Source: Spirochaetota bacterium
GTDB taxonomy: Bacteria > Spirochaetota > UBA4802 > UBA5550
Direction of reading: 5' to 3'
Assembly: GCA_025457915.1 (NCBI GenBank)
Contig: JALOTL010000005.1
Coordinates: forward strand, 1 to 64,000
DNA: 64,000 nucleotides
Shown here: positions 9,733-19,608 of the stretch, in pieces
Layout: each line of letters begins with the position of its first letter
Position numbering within the stretch: the first letter of the stretch is position 1
Notes under the pieces: generated by a model
What the model saw: the letters and a program-made list of their open reading frames with translations, nothing else
Told to the model about the DNA's origin: nothing
The model's database searches: none
Made by a program: the position numbers and the translations under genes

Positions 9733-11427
9733 ATGAGATTGTCAAGATATATACTGCCGACGCTCAAGGAGGACCCTTCAGACGCGGTGGTTTCCAGCCA
9801 CAGGCTGATGATAAGGGCCGGGCTGATACGCAAGGAATCGGCCGGCATGTACGCCTACCTGCCGCTCGGCTTCAGGGTTTTAAGGAAAATTATCGACATA
9901 GTCAGGGACGAGATGGACCGTGCTGGAGCGCACGAGTTCCTCATGCCGGAATTGACCAACGCGGACCTCTGGAAGGAGTCCGGCAGGTGGTTTTCATACG
10001 GCCCGGAGATGTTCAGGATCAAGGACAGGAACGGGATGGAGTATTCGCTCGGCCCCACCCACGAGGAGGCCTTCACCGGGCTCGTCAGGGGCCTGATATC
10101 GTCCTACAGGGACCTGCCGGTAACAGTCTACCAGATCAACACGAAATTCAGGGACGAGATGAGGCCCAGGTACGGGGTGATCAGGAGCAAGGAATTCATA
10201 ATGAAGGACGCCTACTCTTTCGATATGGATGAGAAGGGCCTTGACGAGTCGTACCAGGCGATGAGGAAGGCCTACCGGAAGATATTCGAGAGGTGCGGCC
10301 TTGAGACAATCCCGGTCGAGGCCGACACCGGCGCAATGGGTGGGAGCGATTCCGAGGAATTCATGGTTGCTTCGGAGGTCGGTGAAGAGGTCCTCCTTCT
10401 CTGCGGTTCCTGCGGGTACAGGGCCAACCAGGAGAAGGCCGAATTCGGAAGGAAGCCGTTCGCGGGACCGGCGCCTGCCGAAAAGCTGTCCGAGGTGGAT
10501 ACTCCGGACGTGAAGACGATCGACGATCTCGTCAAATTTTTCGGGACCACGCCCGACAGGTTCCTCAAGAGCATCATATACCTCGCCGACGGAAAGCCGG
10601 CGATGGCGGTTGTGACGGGCGACAGGGAGATCAACGAAAACAAGCTGAAGAGAAGCCTGGGCTGCTCGTCGCTTGAGCTCGCGCCCGACTCGGTGGTTGA
10701 GGAGGTCACCGGAGCCCCGGTCGGATTCGCCGGCCCTGTGCCTGGTCCGTCGATACCGGTGGTCTTCGACCTGTCCGTGAAAGAAGTCAGGAACGGCTAC
10801 ACGGGCGCGAATAAAAAGGACGTGCATTACAGCGGCGTGAATCCAGGCAGGGACTTTGAAATTGCTAAAGAAGCGGACATCGCTTCGGCGGTCGAGATGG
10901 ACCCGTGCCCGAGGTGCGGCAAACCCATGAATGTCAGGAAGGGAATAGAGGTGGGCCACATATTCAAGCTCGGCTACAAGTACTCCCGTCCGATGAACGT
11001 CACGGTGCTGGATGAAAACGGGGCCTCCGTCACGCCGATAATGGGGTGTTACGGCATCGGCATCAACAGGACGGTCGCAGCGATAGTGGAACAAAACGGA
11101 GACGGGCGCGGGATAGTGTGGCCGAAGTCTGTCGCCCCGTTCAGCGTGCATCTCGTCGGGATTTCGAAGACCGCGGAAGAGTCGGCGGCCGTGGACAGGA
11201 TTTACGGAATGATGTCCGATGCCGGGATCGATGTCCTGTACGACGACAGGAACGCGAGCCCGGGATTTAAATTCGCGGACGCGGACCTGATCGGGATACC
11301 AGTCAGGGTCACTGTCGGGAAAGGCTATTTCCAGGACGGCGATATTGAGATAAAGCTCAGGAAGGAAAAGGATCCGGTAAAGGTCAGGGAGGAGGCGCTT
11401 ATCGGAAAACTAAGGGAGCTTGTCTAG
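9733..11427 (+). CDS. proS: prolyl-tRNA synthetase, bacterial type with editing insertion
   Basis: MRLSRYILPTLKEDPSDAVVSSHRLMIRAGLIRKESAGMYAYLPLG..LGPTHEEAFT..CYGIGINRTVAAIVEQ. Confidence 0.97.
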   Translation: MRLSRYILPTLKEDPSDAVVSSHRLMIRAGLIRKESAGMYAYLPLGFRVLRKIIDIVRDEMDRAGAHEFLMPELTNADLWKESGRWFSYGPEMFRIKDRNGMEYSLGPTHEEAFTGLVRGLISSYRDLPVTVYQINTKFRDEMRPRYGVIRSKEFIMKDAYSFDMDEKGLDESYQAMRKAYRKIFERCGLETIPVEADTGAMGGSDSEEFMVASEVGEEVLLLCGSCGYRANQEKAEFGRKPFAGPAPAEKLSEVDTPDVKTIDDLVKFFGTTPDRFLKSIIYLADGKPAMAVVTGDREINENKLKRSLGCSSLELAPDSVVEEVTGAPVGFAGPVPGPSIPVVFDLSVKEVRNGYTGANKKDVHYSGVNPGRDFEIAKEADIASAVEMDPCPRCGKPMNVRKGIEVGHIFKLGYKYSRPMNVTVLDENGASVTPIMGCYGIGINRTVAAIVEQNGDGRGIVWPKSVAPFSVHLVGISKTAEESAAVDRIYGMMSDAGIDVLYDDRNASPGFKFADADLIGIPVRVTVGKGYFQDGDIEIKLRKEKDPVKVREEALIGKLRELV

Positions 11428-11436
11428 TCCTTGAAA

Positions 11437-12363
11437 ATGAGATCTCCAGTACTTTTCGCCGTACTGGCGGCGTTCATTCTCGATCCGGCCGGCTTCACGG
11501 GGTCGAGGGCGGGGGAAAACGGGGGCCATAACGGCCGGTTCGTCATATGGGCCCATTCGGACATACAGCCCAGAAAGGAATCAGAGCGAAAGGATTACGA
11601 GGCCGTCATTTCCGATGTCGCAGTGAATTTTTCCGGTACGGGCATCACCATAGTCGCGGGCGACATTGTGCAGAACAAGAAAGGGAAGGATGACGGGGCC
11701 TATGAATGGTTTCTTGAAGCGAGAAAAGCCGCCGGCATATCCTGCTGGTACGAGATCGCCGGAAACCACGACGCCAGGAACATCCCGGCCTTCAGCCTTT
11801 ATTTGAAAAAGCCCATTTATTATTCCGTGACATTCGGCAACGTGACAATGCTGTTCATCTCGGACGAGGATGGAAGGCTTCATACGAAGATTTCCGACGC
11901 GACCTTCAGGTGGTGGGAAAAAAAAGTTATAGAGAACCAGGACAGGATAATCATCACCGTTTCGCATGCGCCGCCCGCGCAGAGCGGTCTGGTCCCCATA
12001 CCGACTTTCGGCACGATGAGCATATCGGATTCAAGAAGGTTTATAAATGTTCTTCAAAAATACAGGGTTGATCTCTGGCTGTGCGGCCATCTTCATATAC
12101 CTTCATCCTGGGGATTCAACGAGAACAGGGTAAAGTACATGAACAACGTGCAGTTTGTCAATGTTTCAAGAATAAGAAGGGACAGGGGGCTTCATTCCGA
12201 ATCGAGGTTCATTTACCTTGAAAAAAATTCGAATGTCATGATTGTCAGAACCAGGGACCATAACCTTAAAGTCTTCGTTCCAGGCAGGGAGATCAAGCTT
12301 GAATTGAAGTCGCCGTTTATCTACGACGGCTCGGCCCCGGAAATACACCTCCCGGAAAAATAA
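11437..12363 (+). CDS. secreted metallophosphoesterase
   Basis: N-terminal signal peptide; WAHSDIQ..AGDIVQN..EIAGNHDARN..LWLCGHLHIPS. Confidence 0.85.
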   Translation: MRSPVLFAVLAAFILDPAGFTGSRAGENGGHNGRFVIWAHSDIQPRKESERKDYEAVISDVAVNFSGTGITIVAGDIVQNKKGKDDGAYEWFLEARKAAGISCWYEIAGNHDARNIPAFSLYLKKPIYYSVTFGNVTMLFISDEDGRLHTKISDATFRWWEKKVIENQDRIIITVSHAPPAQSGLVPIPTFGTMSISDSRRFINVLQKYRVDLWLCGHLHIPSSWGFNENRVKYMNNVQFVNVSRIRRDRGLHSESRFIYLEKNSNVMIVRTRDHNLKVFVPGREIKLELKSPFIYDGSAPEIHLPEK

Positions 12364-12590
12364 GAAACTGCCAGATAGCGACCGGCTGCTCGGGCCGATG
12401 CCGATTGATTGCCGGAAAACTATTGAAATAATTCATGCTCCATGAAAGAGTTTGGATTATTTGAGGGTTTTTACTTTACCTTCTACAGAAGCACCATGGA
12501 TGCTTCATGATGATCTTGAATAAAAAAACAAAAGGTTCGACGCGGATTATTATTCATATATAAAAAAATGATGCCTTTTTTCTATTAATA

Positions 12591-12618
12591 TTGACATGGA
12601 TATCCGGTTTGTTAAAAA
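12591..12618 (+). promoter_or_regulatory. candidate sigma70-type promoter for etfBA
   Basis: TTGACA (12591-12596), 16-nt spacer, TAAAAA(T), about 55 nt before etfB. Confidence 0.4.
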
Positions 12619-12671
12619 TGTTCAGAGTGGAATTTTATTCATAACAAAACTAAGGTAAGGGGAGTAAAGAG

Positions 12672-13445
12672 ATGAAGATAGTTGTCTGTCTAAAACAGGT
12701 TCCTGACATGGAATCCAAATTCAAAATCATCGATGACAAAAAAGTCGATGAAGCTCAAATAGCTTTTAAAATCAATGACTTTGATAACTATGCCGTTGAG
12801 GCTGCTCTTCAGCTGAAGGAGAAGCTCGGCGGAGAGGTGGTCATCGTTACTGCCGGTCCTGAAAGAGCCTCCAAAGACATCAGGCAGGCCTTCGCGATGG
12901 GAGCCGATTGGGGCATACATATCAACGATCCGGCCGTCGAAGACGGCGACAATTTCGTTGTGGCCTCTGCGTTGCAGAAGGCGATAGAAAGCGTAGGCGG
13001 CGCGGACCTGGTTCTCACCGGGGTTCAGGCAGAAGACGATCAGGCCGCAATTACCGGCGTCATGATTGCCGATATGATGGGACTTCCCCACTGCACCAAC
13101 GTCGTTAAACTTGAAAGCGCTGACGGCAAAACACTGACCATCAACAGGGAAATCGGCGGCGGGCTCAACGAGGTGCTCGAACTCGGCGCACCGGCCGTTC
13201 TATCCATACAGTCCGGCATCAACGAGCCGAGGTATCCGACCCTTCCGGGTATCATGAAGGCCAAGAAAAAAAGGCTCGATATAAAAAAAGCGGCCGACCT
13301 CGGGGTTTCGGCTCAGGCCAAGACCGATTTCATCAAGATGTATTTCCCGGTATCCGATAAGAAAGCGGAAATAATACAGGGAGATCCCGCAACCGCCGCC
13401 CAGATGCTGGTCGACAAACTCAAAAACGAAGCTAAAGTGATATAA
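12672..13445 (+). CDS. etfB: electron transfer flavoprotein subunit beta
   Basis: MKIVVCLKQVPDMESKFKI..DLVLTGVQAEDDQAAITGVMIADMMGLP. Confidence 0.96.
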   Translation: MKIVVCLKQVPDMESKFKIIDDKKVDEAQIAFKINDFDNYAVEAALQLKEKLGGEVVIVTAGPERASKDIRQAFAMGADWGIHINDPAVEDGDNFVVASALQKAIESVGGADLVLTGVQAEDDQAAITGVMIADMMGLPHCTNVVKLESADGKTLTINREIGGGLNEVLELGAPAVLSIQSGINEPRYPTLPGIMKAKKKRLDIKKAADLGVSAQAKTDFIKMYFPVSDKKAEIIQGDPATAAQMLVDKLKNEAKVI

Positions 13446-13462
13446 CAAAGGAGGGATGGAAA

Positions 13463-14413
13463 ATGGCTAGGATATTAGTAATCACAGAACATAAAAATGG
13501 TAAAATAACAGAGGGTTCTCTGGAACTTTGCAAGGCCGCAAAACAGCTGGCCTCCGGGCTGGGCGCCACTGCCGCCGCAGCGGTAATGGCGAAGGACGAC
13601 GCCGTGGCCAATGAAATGGCGAAATATATTCCCGAGGTTTTCCTCGTAAAGGACGGCGCTTTTGAAAACTACACGCCGGACGGATACACCCAGGCGATCA
13701 AGGCCATAGTGGAGGCCCAGGACGTAAAGGGAGTTTTGATTCCCCACAGCTACGACGGCGTCGACTACGCTGCGAAAGTGGCGATGACTATCGGGGCCGG
13801 GATCGTGTCAAACTGCAACAAGGCCACGGCTGAAGGCGGTTCGGTTGTTTTCACGAGGAACACCTACAACGGAAAAATACAGGAAACTAAAAAGGTCAAA
13901 ACAGACAAGTTCGTAGCCACCTTTGAAAAGGGCGCATACGATGTCGAGGCCGCAGGCGGAGCGGGATCGGTGACGGCCGTGGCCGCGTCCATCAGCAACA
14001 TCAGAACGAAGGTGAAGCAGGTCATAGAAATGATGGCTGGTTCCGTTGACATATCGCAGGCGAAGATCATCGTTTCCGGCGGAAGGGGCCTGAAAGACGG
14101 CGACAAATACAAGGACATCATCGTGCCCCTGGCGCAGAAGCTTGGCGGAGAATACGGCGCTTCCAGGCCTGTAGTCGACGCGGGGTGGACGGATGCCGCC
14201 AGACAGGTAGGTCAGTCCGGCAAGACCGTGAATCCGAACCTCTATATGGCGGTCGGAATCTCCGGCGCTATCCAGCACGTGGCCGGCATGAAGGGCTCGC
14301 AGTGCATAGTCGCCATCAACAAGGATCCGGAGGCGCCTATATTCAACATAGCCACCTACGGAATAATCGGGGACCTTTTTGAGGTTGTTCCGGCCCTGAT
14401 GGAAAAACTTTAA
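13463..14413 (+). CDS. etfA: electron transfer flavoprotein subunit alpha
   Basis: [69 protein letters not shown]. Confidence 0.97.
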   Translation: MARILVITEHKNGKITEGSLELCKAAKQLASGLGATAAAAVMAKDDAVANEMAKYIPEVFLVKDGAFENYTPDGYTQAIKAIVEAQDVKGVLIPHSYDGVDYAAKVAMTIGAGIVSNCNKATAEGGSVVFTRNTYNGKIQETKKVKTDKFVATFEKGAYDVEAAGGAGSVTAVAASISNIRTKVKQVIEMMAGSVDISQAKIIVSGGRGLKDGDKYKDIIVPLAQKLGGEYGASRPVVDAGWTDAARQVGQSGKTVNPNLYMAVGISGAIQHVAGMKGSQCIVAINKDPEAPIFNIATYGIIGDLFEVVPALMEKL

Positions 14414-14426
14414 TAGACTGAAAAAT

Positions 14427-14459
14427 AAAAACCCCGGGCTTTCGGCCCGGGGTTTTTTT
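14427..14459 (+). terminator. Rho-independent terminator of etfBA
   Basis: AAAAACCCCGGGC TTTC GGCCCGGGGTTTTTTT: GC-rich hairpin followed by T-run. Confidence 0.92.
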
Positions 14460-14595
14460 ATTATGGGTATCTCTGAAAATTAAATTATTTATTATAAAAC
14501 CAATGAAAAAAACCAATCTATACATTGAAAGTGCCCACAGGGGAACATCCTGATTTGATTATTAGAGGTTCCCCTGTCTCGAAAAAGCATTTTTT

Positions 14596-15318
14596 TCAGT
14601 CATCATCCGCCGGCCTGCTCATGTTGGTCCTGAACATTATCCCGGATATCCCCCTGAAATCGTAGGGGTTGTTTTTGCCGGTTGCTCCGCCGCTCGTCAG
14701 GCTGTTGAAATCGATCTCGGCCAGGCCCCCGACGAAGAAATCGACGTATCCGCCGATCTTGAATTTGAAATTGATGCCTCCGGTCGCGCCTGCGTGGTAG
14801 TTGTTCAGTATGGGGAGCGCGTTGAAGGTCTTGCAGTATATCGCGTTGGTGTCTATTGTCCTGGTGAGGTACATGTTTGACCTGAAGACGAAGGACAGGT
14901 TGATTCCCGCAAGGAGATCGATCTGGAAGTAAGTCCCCGGGTATAAAACCGTGACAAGGCAGAGCGGCATTTTTATCGACTGCACGGTTAAGGCTGACCT
15001 CACCCACAGGGTATAATTGCCAGGAATAAGAAGTTCATTGCTGATTTTATATTCTGAATACCACAGTCCCGAATGAATTCCGAACCTGGTATTGAGCATT
15101 TTTTCAAAAACCAGCCCTCCGCCGTACCCGAGCGCGCTGCCCCATTTTGAAAAGCTGCTTTTGGTCCGGATGTCGTAGTAACCGAAGGTGCCGGCGGCGC
15201 CGAAGGCCGCGTTCGGACCGGCATTGTCCTCCTCCTCCGCAAACAGCGGCGCGGCCGACGTGATCAGCAGGGCCGTTATAATCAGCTTTACGGCGGTAAT
15301 TTTATGTTTTGGGGTCAG
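14596..15318 (-). CDS. exported beta-barrel-like outer-membrane protein, probable CTG start
   Basis: Frame of ORF 14596..15099 stays open to a CTG at 15316-15318. It adds (M)TPKHKITAVKLIITALLITSAAPLFA|EEE (signal peptide). GGAGG lies 7 nt upstream and CTG overlaps the bactofilin stop (CTGA). Confidence 0.75.
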   Translation of the reverse strand: MTPKHKITAVKLIITALLITSAAPLFAEEEDNAGPNAAFGAAGTFGYYDIRTKSSFSKWGSALGYGGGLVFEKMLNTRFGIHSGLWYSEYKISNELLIPGNYTLWVRSALTVQSIKMPLCLVTVLYPGTYFQIDLLAGINLSFVFRSNMYLTRTIDTNAIYCKTFNALPILNNYHAGATGGINFKFKIGGYVDFFVGGLAEIDFNSLTSGGATGKNNPYDFRGISGIMFRTNMSRPADDD

Positions 15319-15671
15319 TTTTTATCCTCCATGATGCATGTGCCATTGAAAATGGCGCCGGATTCAATTGACAGGTCCGGGGCGATTACATCCCCGCTTG
15401 TCTTGCTTTTTTTATAAAGATCGATTTTCTGCAATGCCTTGATCCTTCCGTTAACAATGCCGCTTACCGAGACTTCTCCCGCGGTAATGTCCGCGCTTAC
15501 GACCGCTTCCCTGCCGATGATCAGGTGGCCGTCTGTTTCTATCTTCCCCTCGAACGTGCCCTTGATCTTCAGTGAGTTTTTAAACGTAAGGGTCCCCCTG
15601 AACCCGATGTCGTCGGCAATCACTGTTTCGATTTTATTTTCGTCTTCAACAATTTCTTTAATCTCTGACAT
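15315..15671 (-). CDS. bactofilin family polymer-forming protein
   Basis: FRGTLTFKNSLKIKGTFEGKIETDGHLIIGREAVVSADITAGEVSVSGIVNGRI. Confidence 0.93.
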   Translation of the reverse strand: MSEIKEIVEDENKIETVIADDIGFRGTLTFKNSLKIKGTFEGKIETDGHLIIGREAVVSADITAGEVSVSGIVNGRIKALQKIDLYKKSKTSGDVIAPDLSIESGAIFNGTCIMEDKN

Positions 15672-15706
15672 TGATACCCCGCGACTCCATATTTTATTTG
15701 AATGAT

Positions 15707-15735
15707 ATTTTATATAAAACCTGATAATATGTCAA
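15707..15735 (-). promoter_or_regulatory. candidate sigma70-type promoter for bactofilin gene
   Basis: Reverse strand TTGACA-N17-TAAAAT, upstream of 15671. Confidence 0.65.
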
Positions 15736-15863
15736 ATAAAATTCCGGACACTTCCCTCCGGGGTAAAAGCCCGGTTTGATGAAGCGATTTTGTCCGTATA
15801 ATTTGATTAATACGCATTATATGGACCGTTTCAGCGCCGCATGGAGTATTTAGCCAATTAATC

Positions 15864-15891
15864 TTGACTTTTTTAAACATGAATGTATATT
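15864..15891 (+). promoter_or_regulatory. candidate sigma70-type promoter of the SPFH/DUF4178/DUF350 operon
   Basis: TTGACT (15864-15869), N16, TATATT (15886-15891). Confidence 0.6.
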
Positions 15892-15929
15892 ATTCAAGAC
15901 TTGCCACATTAAATTATAGAGGTTCAACA

Positions 15930-16457
15930 ATGCAGCCCAATCTTGACAATTTGAAAAAGAAAATTAATGAGAACCGCGATTTTATAGATAAAATTACTTC
16001 AAAGCTCCCGGGATTCCAGGGGTACGTTGAAAAGGACGAACTGTACAGGGCTGATAAAATAATCAGGGGCTTCATTACCGACGCCATCCAGAAATATAAG
16101 AACGAGGTAAACAATCTTTCCGGCTCCATGTTCAGGGGCGGAATGATGAAATCACTGTCGGGCCTTGAAATGGTAAACAACAACCTGGAACGGGTGCTGA
16201 AAAAATGCGAATACGCCGATTTCGGGTCTTCATCCTCGGCTTCCGGGATAAAAATAGGCGATGAAGACAGGAACAGGCTTCTTGAATACGACTGGCGTCT
16301 TATAACCAGTGCCGAGCAACTGAAGGAAAATCTGGACAAGCTTGCATCCGCCAAAGAGGAAGAGGTGGAGGGGCTTGCGAACGAATTCATTGCGAAAATC
16401 AGGGAATTTGAAAAATCCTTCGACGATAGAAAAAATATTATTATGGAGGTCATATAA
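15930..16457 (+). CDS. hypothetical helical/coiled-coil protein, first gene of operon
   Basis: MQPNLDNLKKKINENRDFIDKITSK..; 15930 ATG preferred over 15864 because 15864 lies inside the promoter and AGAGG precedes 15930. Confidence 0.75.
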   Translation: MQPNLDNLKKKINENRDFIDKITSKLPGFQGYVEKDELYRADKIIRGFITDAIQKYKNEVNNLSGSMFRGGMMKSLSGLEMVNNNLERVLKKCEYADFGSSSSASGIKIGDEDRNRLLEYDWRLITSAEQLKENLDKLASAKEEEVEGLANEFIAKIREFEKSFDDRKNIIMEVI

Positions 16458-17582
16458 ATGGCTTTGTTAGATGTAGTAGAATGGAAAAACCAGCCCGGGG
16501 ACGTCATATACAGGTTTCCAGAGGGCGCGATATCGCTCGGCGGACAGCTGATAGTCATGGAACACCAGGAGGCCATACTGTTCAAAGAGGGGAAGGCCCT
16601 TGATGGCTTCGGGCCGGGAAGACACACCCTCAAAACAGGGAACATCCCAATTCTCGAGAAACTGGTCAACCTTCCCTTCGGGGGCAAAACGCCTTTCCCG
16701 GCGGAGGTTTACTACATTAATAAAACCGAGATACCCAACCTTAAATTCGGGACAAAACAGCCCATACAGCTGCTTGACCCGATATACAACCTCACCGTTC
16801 CGATAAGGTGTTTCGGAAACTATTCGCTGAAAATAACAAATACCAAGCCTTTCCTGATGATGGCGATCGGGACCTGGCAGGCCTTCACGACCGATGCGAT
16901 AGGCGGAGCGCTCAGGGATCAGATCATCCTTCCCAAGCTCCAGGACCTGATCGCGGAATTCATGCTCAAGCAGAACATCACCATACTGAAGCTCGCCATG
17001 TATTACGACGAGATAGGGACCGCCGGCAAGGCGAAGATGCTGGATGAATTCTCCAGTTTCGGCGTCGAGCTTGTGAGGTTCGCGATAGAGTCCATCAACG
17101 TTCCCGAAGAGGACGAGTCCGTCAAGAGGCTCAAGAAGGCGCTCGCCGACAAGGCCGAGATCAACATCATGGGAGAGGATTACAAGGTCAAGAGGACCTT
17201 CGATACAATGGAAAAGGCCGCGGCGAACGAAGGCATGGCCGGATCCACCATGGGCGCCGGAATGGGGCTCGGAATGGGCGCCCAGATGGGCCAGATGATG
17301 CAGGGCGCAATGGGCGGAGTAACCGGCGGTCAAGGCCAGCAGGTAGCGTGCCCGCACTGCAAGGGGATGAATCCCGCAGGCGTCAAGTTCTGCGCCCACT
17401 GCGGCAAGGAGGTCACGGTCTCCATGGCGCCCTGTCCGAAATGCAACGCTAGCATCCCGGCCAATTCCAAGTTCTGCCCGTCGTGCGGGGCCAATCTCGC
17501 TACGGTCAGCTGCGTCAAGTGCGGGGCAAAGCTCCAGGCCGGCGCGAAGTTCTGCCCGGATTGCGGCGCACAACAGGGATAG
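16458..17582 (+). CDS. SPFH-domain/virion-core-like protein with C-terminal double zinc ribbons
   Basis: WKNQPGDVIYRFPEGAISLGGQLIVMEHQEAILFKEGKALDGFGPGRHTL..; C-terminal CPHCKGMNPAGVKFCAHCG, CPKCNASIPANSKFCPSCG, CVKCGAKLQAGAKFCPDCG. Confidence 0.88.
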   Translation: MALLDVVEWKNQPGDVIYRFPEGAISLGGQLIVMEHQEAILFKEGKALDGFGPGRHTLKTGNIPILEKLVNLPFGGKTPFPAEVYYINKTEIPNLKFGTKQPIQLLDPIYNLTVPIRCFGNYSLKITNTKPFLMMAIGTWQAFTTDAIGGALRDQIILPKLQDLIAEFMLKQNITILKLAMYYDEIGTAGKAKMLDEFSSFGVELVRFAIESINVPEEDESVKRLKKALADKAEINIMGEDYKVKRTFDTMEKAAANEGMAGSTMGAGMGLGMGAQMGQMMQGAMGGVTGGQGQQVACPHCKGMNPAGVKFCAHCGKEVTVSMAPCPKCNASIPANSKFCPSCGANLATVSCVKCGAKLQAGAKFCPDCGAQQG

Positions 17583-17594
17583 AGACCGGAAGAC

Positions 17595-18200
17595 ATGCCA
17601 TCCTACAACTGCACATCATGCGGCGCGCCGATCGAGGTGAAAAACAGGTTCAGCAAGGTCATTGTCTGCCAGTACTGCAATACCCATCTGAAAGTGGGCG
17701 ACAACGGGCTTGATCCCGCGGGCAAACATCCCAAGCTGGCGGATTTTCCTTCCATATTCAGCGTGGGATGCAGGGGCTCAATTCTGGGGAAGCCGTTTAC
17801 CGCCCTCGGCAGGATGCGGTACAAATACGACGGCGGATTTTTTGACGAGTGGTTCATGGAATACGACGGTGAAACGGCGTGGGTCACAGAGGACGAGGGC
17901 GCCTGTTCCCTCTATACCGATCTCTTCGAGGCTGCGGACATTCCCGATATCGGCTCGCTGAAGCCGGGACAGAACATAACGGTGGGCGATAAAAGGATCA
18001 TGGTCAAGGAAAAGGGCACGGCCGTGGTCGAAGGTGGCGAGGGCGAGCTCGGTTTCTACGTTGAACCGGGTTCGAAGATCACCTATGTGGACGGCATCTC
18101 TGACGGGAAAAAGGTTTCAATAGAGTATACGGAAAACGAGATAGAATTTTTCATCGGAAGGCCTCTTTTGAAAAAAGACATAGCTGTTGAGGGACAATGA
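17595..18200 (+). CDS. zinc-ribbon DUF4178-like protein
   Basis: YNCTSCGAPIEVKNRFSKVIVCQYCNTHL followed by GKPFTALGRMRYKYDGGFFDEWFMEYD. Confidence 0.75.
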   Translation: MPSYNCTSCGAPIEVKNRFSKVIVCQYCNTHLKVGDNGLDPAGKHPKLADFPSIFSVGCRGSILGKPFTALGRMRYKYDGGFFDEWFMEYDGETAWVTEDEGACSLYTDLFEAADIPDIGSLKPGQNITVGDKRIMVKEKGTAVVEGGEGELGFYVEPGSKITYVDGISDGKKVSIEYTENEIEFFIGRPLLKKDIAVEGQ

Positions 18201-18201
18201 C

Positions 18202-19593
18202 ATGGCTGACAATCAGGAATTAAAGGCCATAAAGTGCCCGGCCTGCAGCGGGGATCTCTCCAGGAGTTTCAAGGCGCAGTACGACTCCGAGGAGGAAGAG
18301 ACCGTACAGGTCCCGGTCGCAAAGTGCCTGTCATGCGGCAAGGAGTACGACCAGCATACGCAGGAGTATTACGAGCTTTTCGCCGATACCTTCACTTCAG
18401 ACAAGGACTCGTCCGTATTCAAACTCGGCCTGAAGGGAAAGATCGACGGCGTCGAGTACGAGATAATCGGAAGGATGAGATACCAGGACGAGGAGGAATG
18501 GGAAAAGGACACCTGGGACGAATGGCTTGCCATATCGGCCGAAGGCGTCTACAGGTACTTCGTCGAGGAAGAGGGCAAGGTGTATTCCTACGAGGAATAC
18601 GTGCCCAAGAGCATAGACATGGCAAAGGCCGATTCCATCGAATTCGAGGGCAAGAAGATATCCAAGAGTTCGGGCTACGTGGGAAGGATTGTTTTTGCCG
18701 AAGGCGAGCTGCCATGGAAGCCTGAGATAGGCGAGCCTGCGACAATCTATGAATTCAAGAAGGACGGGGCCAACTACACGATAGAACAATCCGAAGACGA
18801 GGTCTCGATAACAAGGGGCGACATCATACCATACAAAAAGGTGATGGACGCTTTCGGGACCGAAGAGACCAAGAAAAAGTACCAGGGCAATGTATCCAGG
18901 AAAAAGGTCTATTATCTCAAGGCCAAGCTGTACGCGGCCGGAACTGCCGTTGCCCTCTGCCTCGCGGTTTACAGCTGCCTTTCGACTGAACCGGTGTCCG
19001 GGGTAATGGATAAAAAGCAGGTGCTTGCCTTGAACGAGATGAAGTTCGAGGAGAACCAGAACGTCTACTTCAGCCAGATGATCGTCGGGCCGTTCGATAT
19101 CAAGGAAAAAGACTGCCTTTACGAGGTCAGGGTCGGGATAGACGAGAAGGTGCAGAAGCTGAACCTGGAATGGCAGACCTTCAGGCTCCTTCTGATCGAC
19201 GAGGGAAGGCTGAATAAATTCACCGGCGGTAATCTCACCAGGCCCGTGCTGAAGGACCTTTTCGACGAGATAGAGGCGTCGCCCGAACCAGTGGAGTCCT
19301 TCGAGGTTACCGGTGATTTCTGGGACGAGGAGGGATACGACGACGAGGGACACTGGCACGAGAGCGATCTTTCCGGAACCGCGGATTTCGTTCTCGATAC
19401 CGCCGGCAAGTATTATGCCTATGTCGAGCTCTTCAGCAACAAGCCCAGGAAGGTTGAATCCGTTTACGTGGGCGTGGAAAAGGCCAGGAGCTACATTTAT
19501 TTTCTCATCACCTCGGCCTTAATGGCCGGACTCGGATATTTCAATTACATGAGGGGGAAGTCACAGGTTGAAGTTCCTTTTGACATTTCCTGA
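18202..19593 (+). CDS. zinc-ribbon DUF4178 membrane protein
   Basis: KCPACSGDL..KCLSCGKEY; GVEYEIIGRMRYQDEEEWEKDTWDEWLAI; two predicted TM segments. Confidence 0.78.
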   Translation: MADNQELKAIKCPACSGDLSRSFKAQYDSEEEETVQVPVAKCLSCGKEYDQHTQEYYELFADTFTSDKDSSVFKLGLKGKIDGVEYEIIGRMRYQDEEEWEKDTWDEWLAISAEGVYRYFVEEEGKVYSYEEYVPKSIDMAKADSIEFEGKKISKSSGYVGRIVFAEGELPWKPEIGEPATIYEFKKDGANYTIEQSEDEVSITRGDIIPYKKVMDAFGTEETKKKYQGNVSRKKVYYLKAKLYAAGTAVALCLAVYSCLSTEPVSGVMDKKQVLALNEMKFEENQNVYFSQMIVGPFDIKEKDCLYEVRVGIDEKVQKLNLEWQTFRLLLIDEGRLNKFTGGNLTRPVLKDLFDEIEASPEPVESFEVTGDFWDEEGYDDEGHWHESDLSGTADFVLDTAGKYYAYVELFSNKPRKVESVYVGVEKARSYIYFLITSALMAGLGYFNYMRGKSQVEVPFDIS

Positions 19594-19608
19594 ACCGGGG
19601 GTCTATAA

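Noticed and set aside
9994-11151. 385-aa antisense ORF over proS
   Set aside because: proS is unambiguous; no motifs or start signals on the opposite strand.
16467-17573. 368-aa antisense ORF over the SPFH gene
   Set aside because: Complement of zinc-ribbon/Gly-rich codons; no plausible start or domain.
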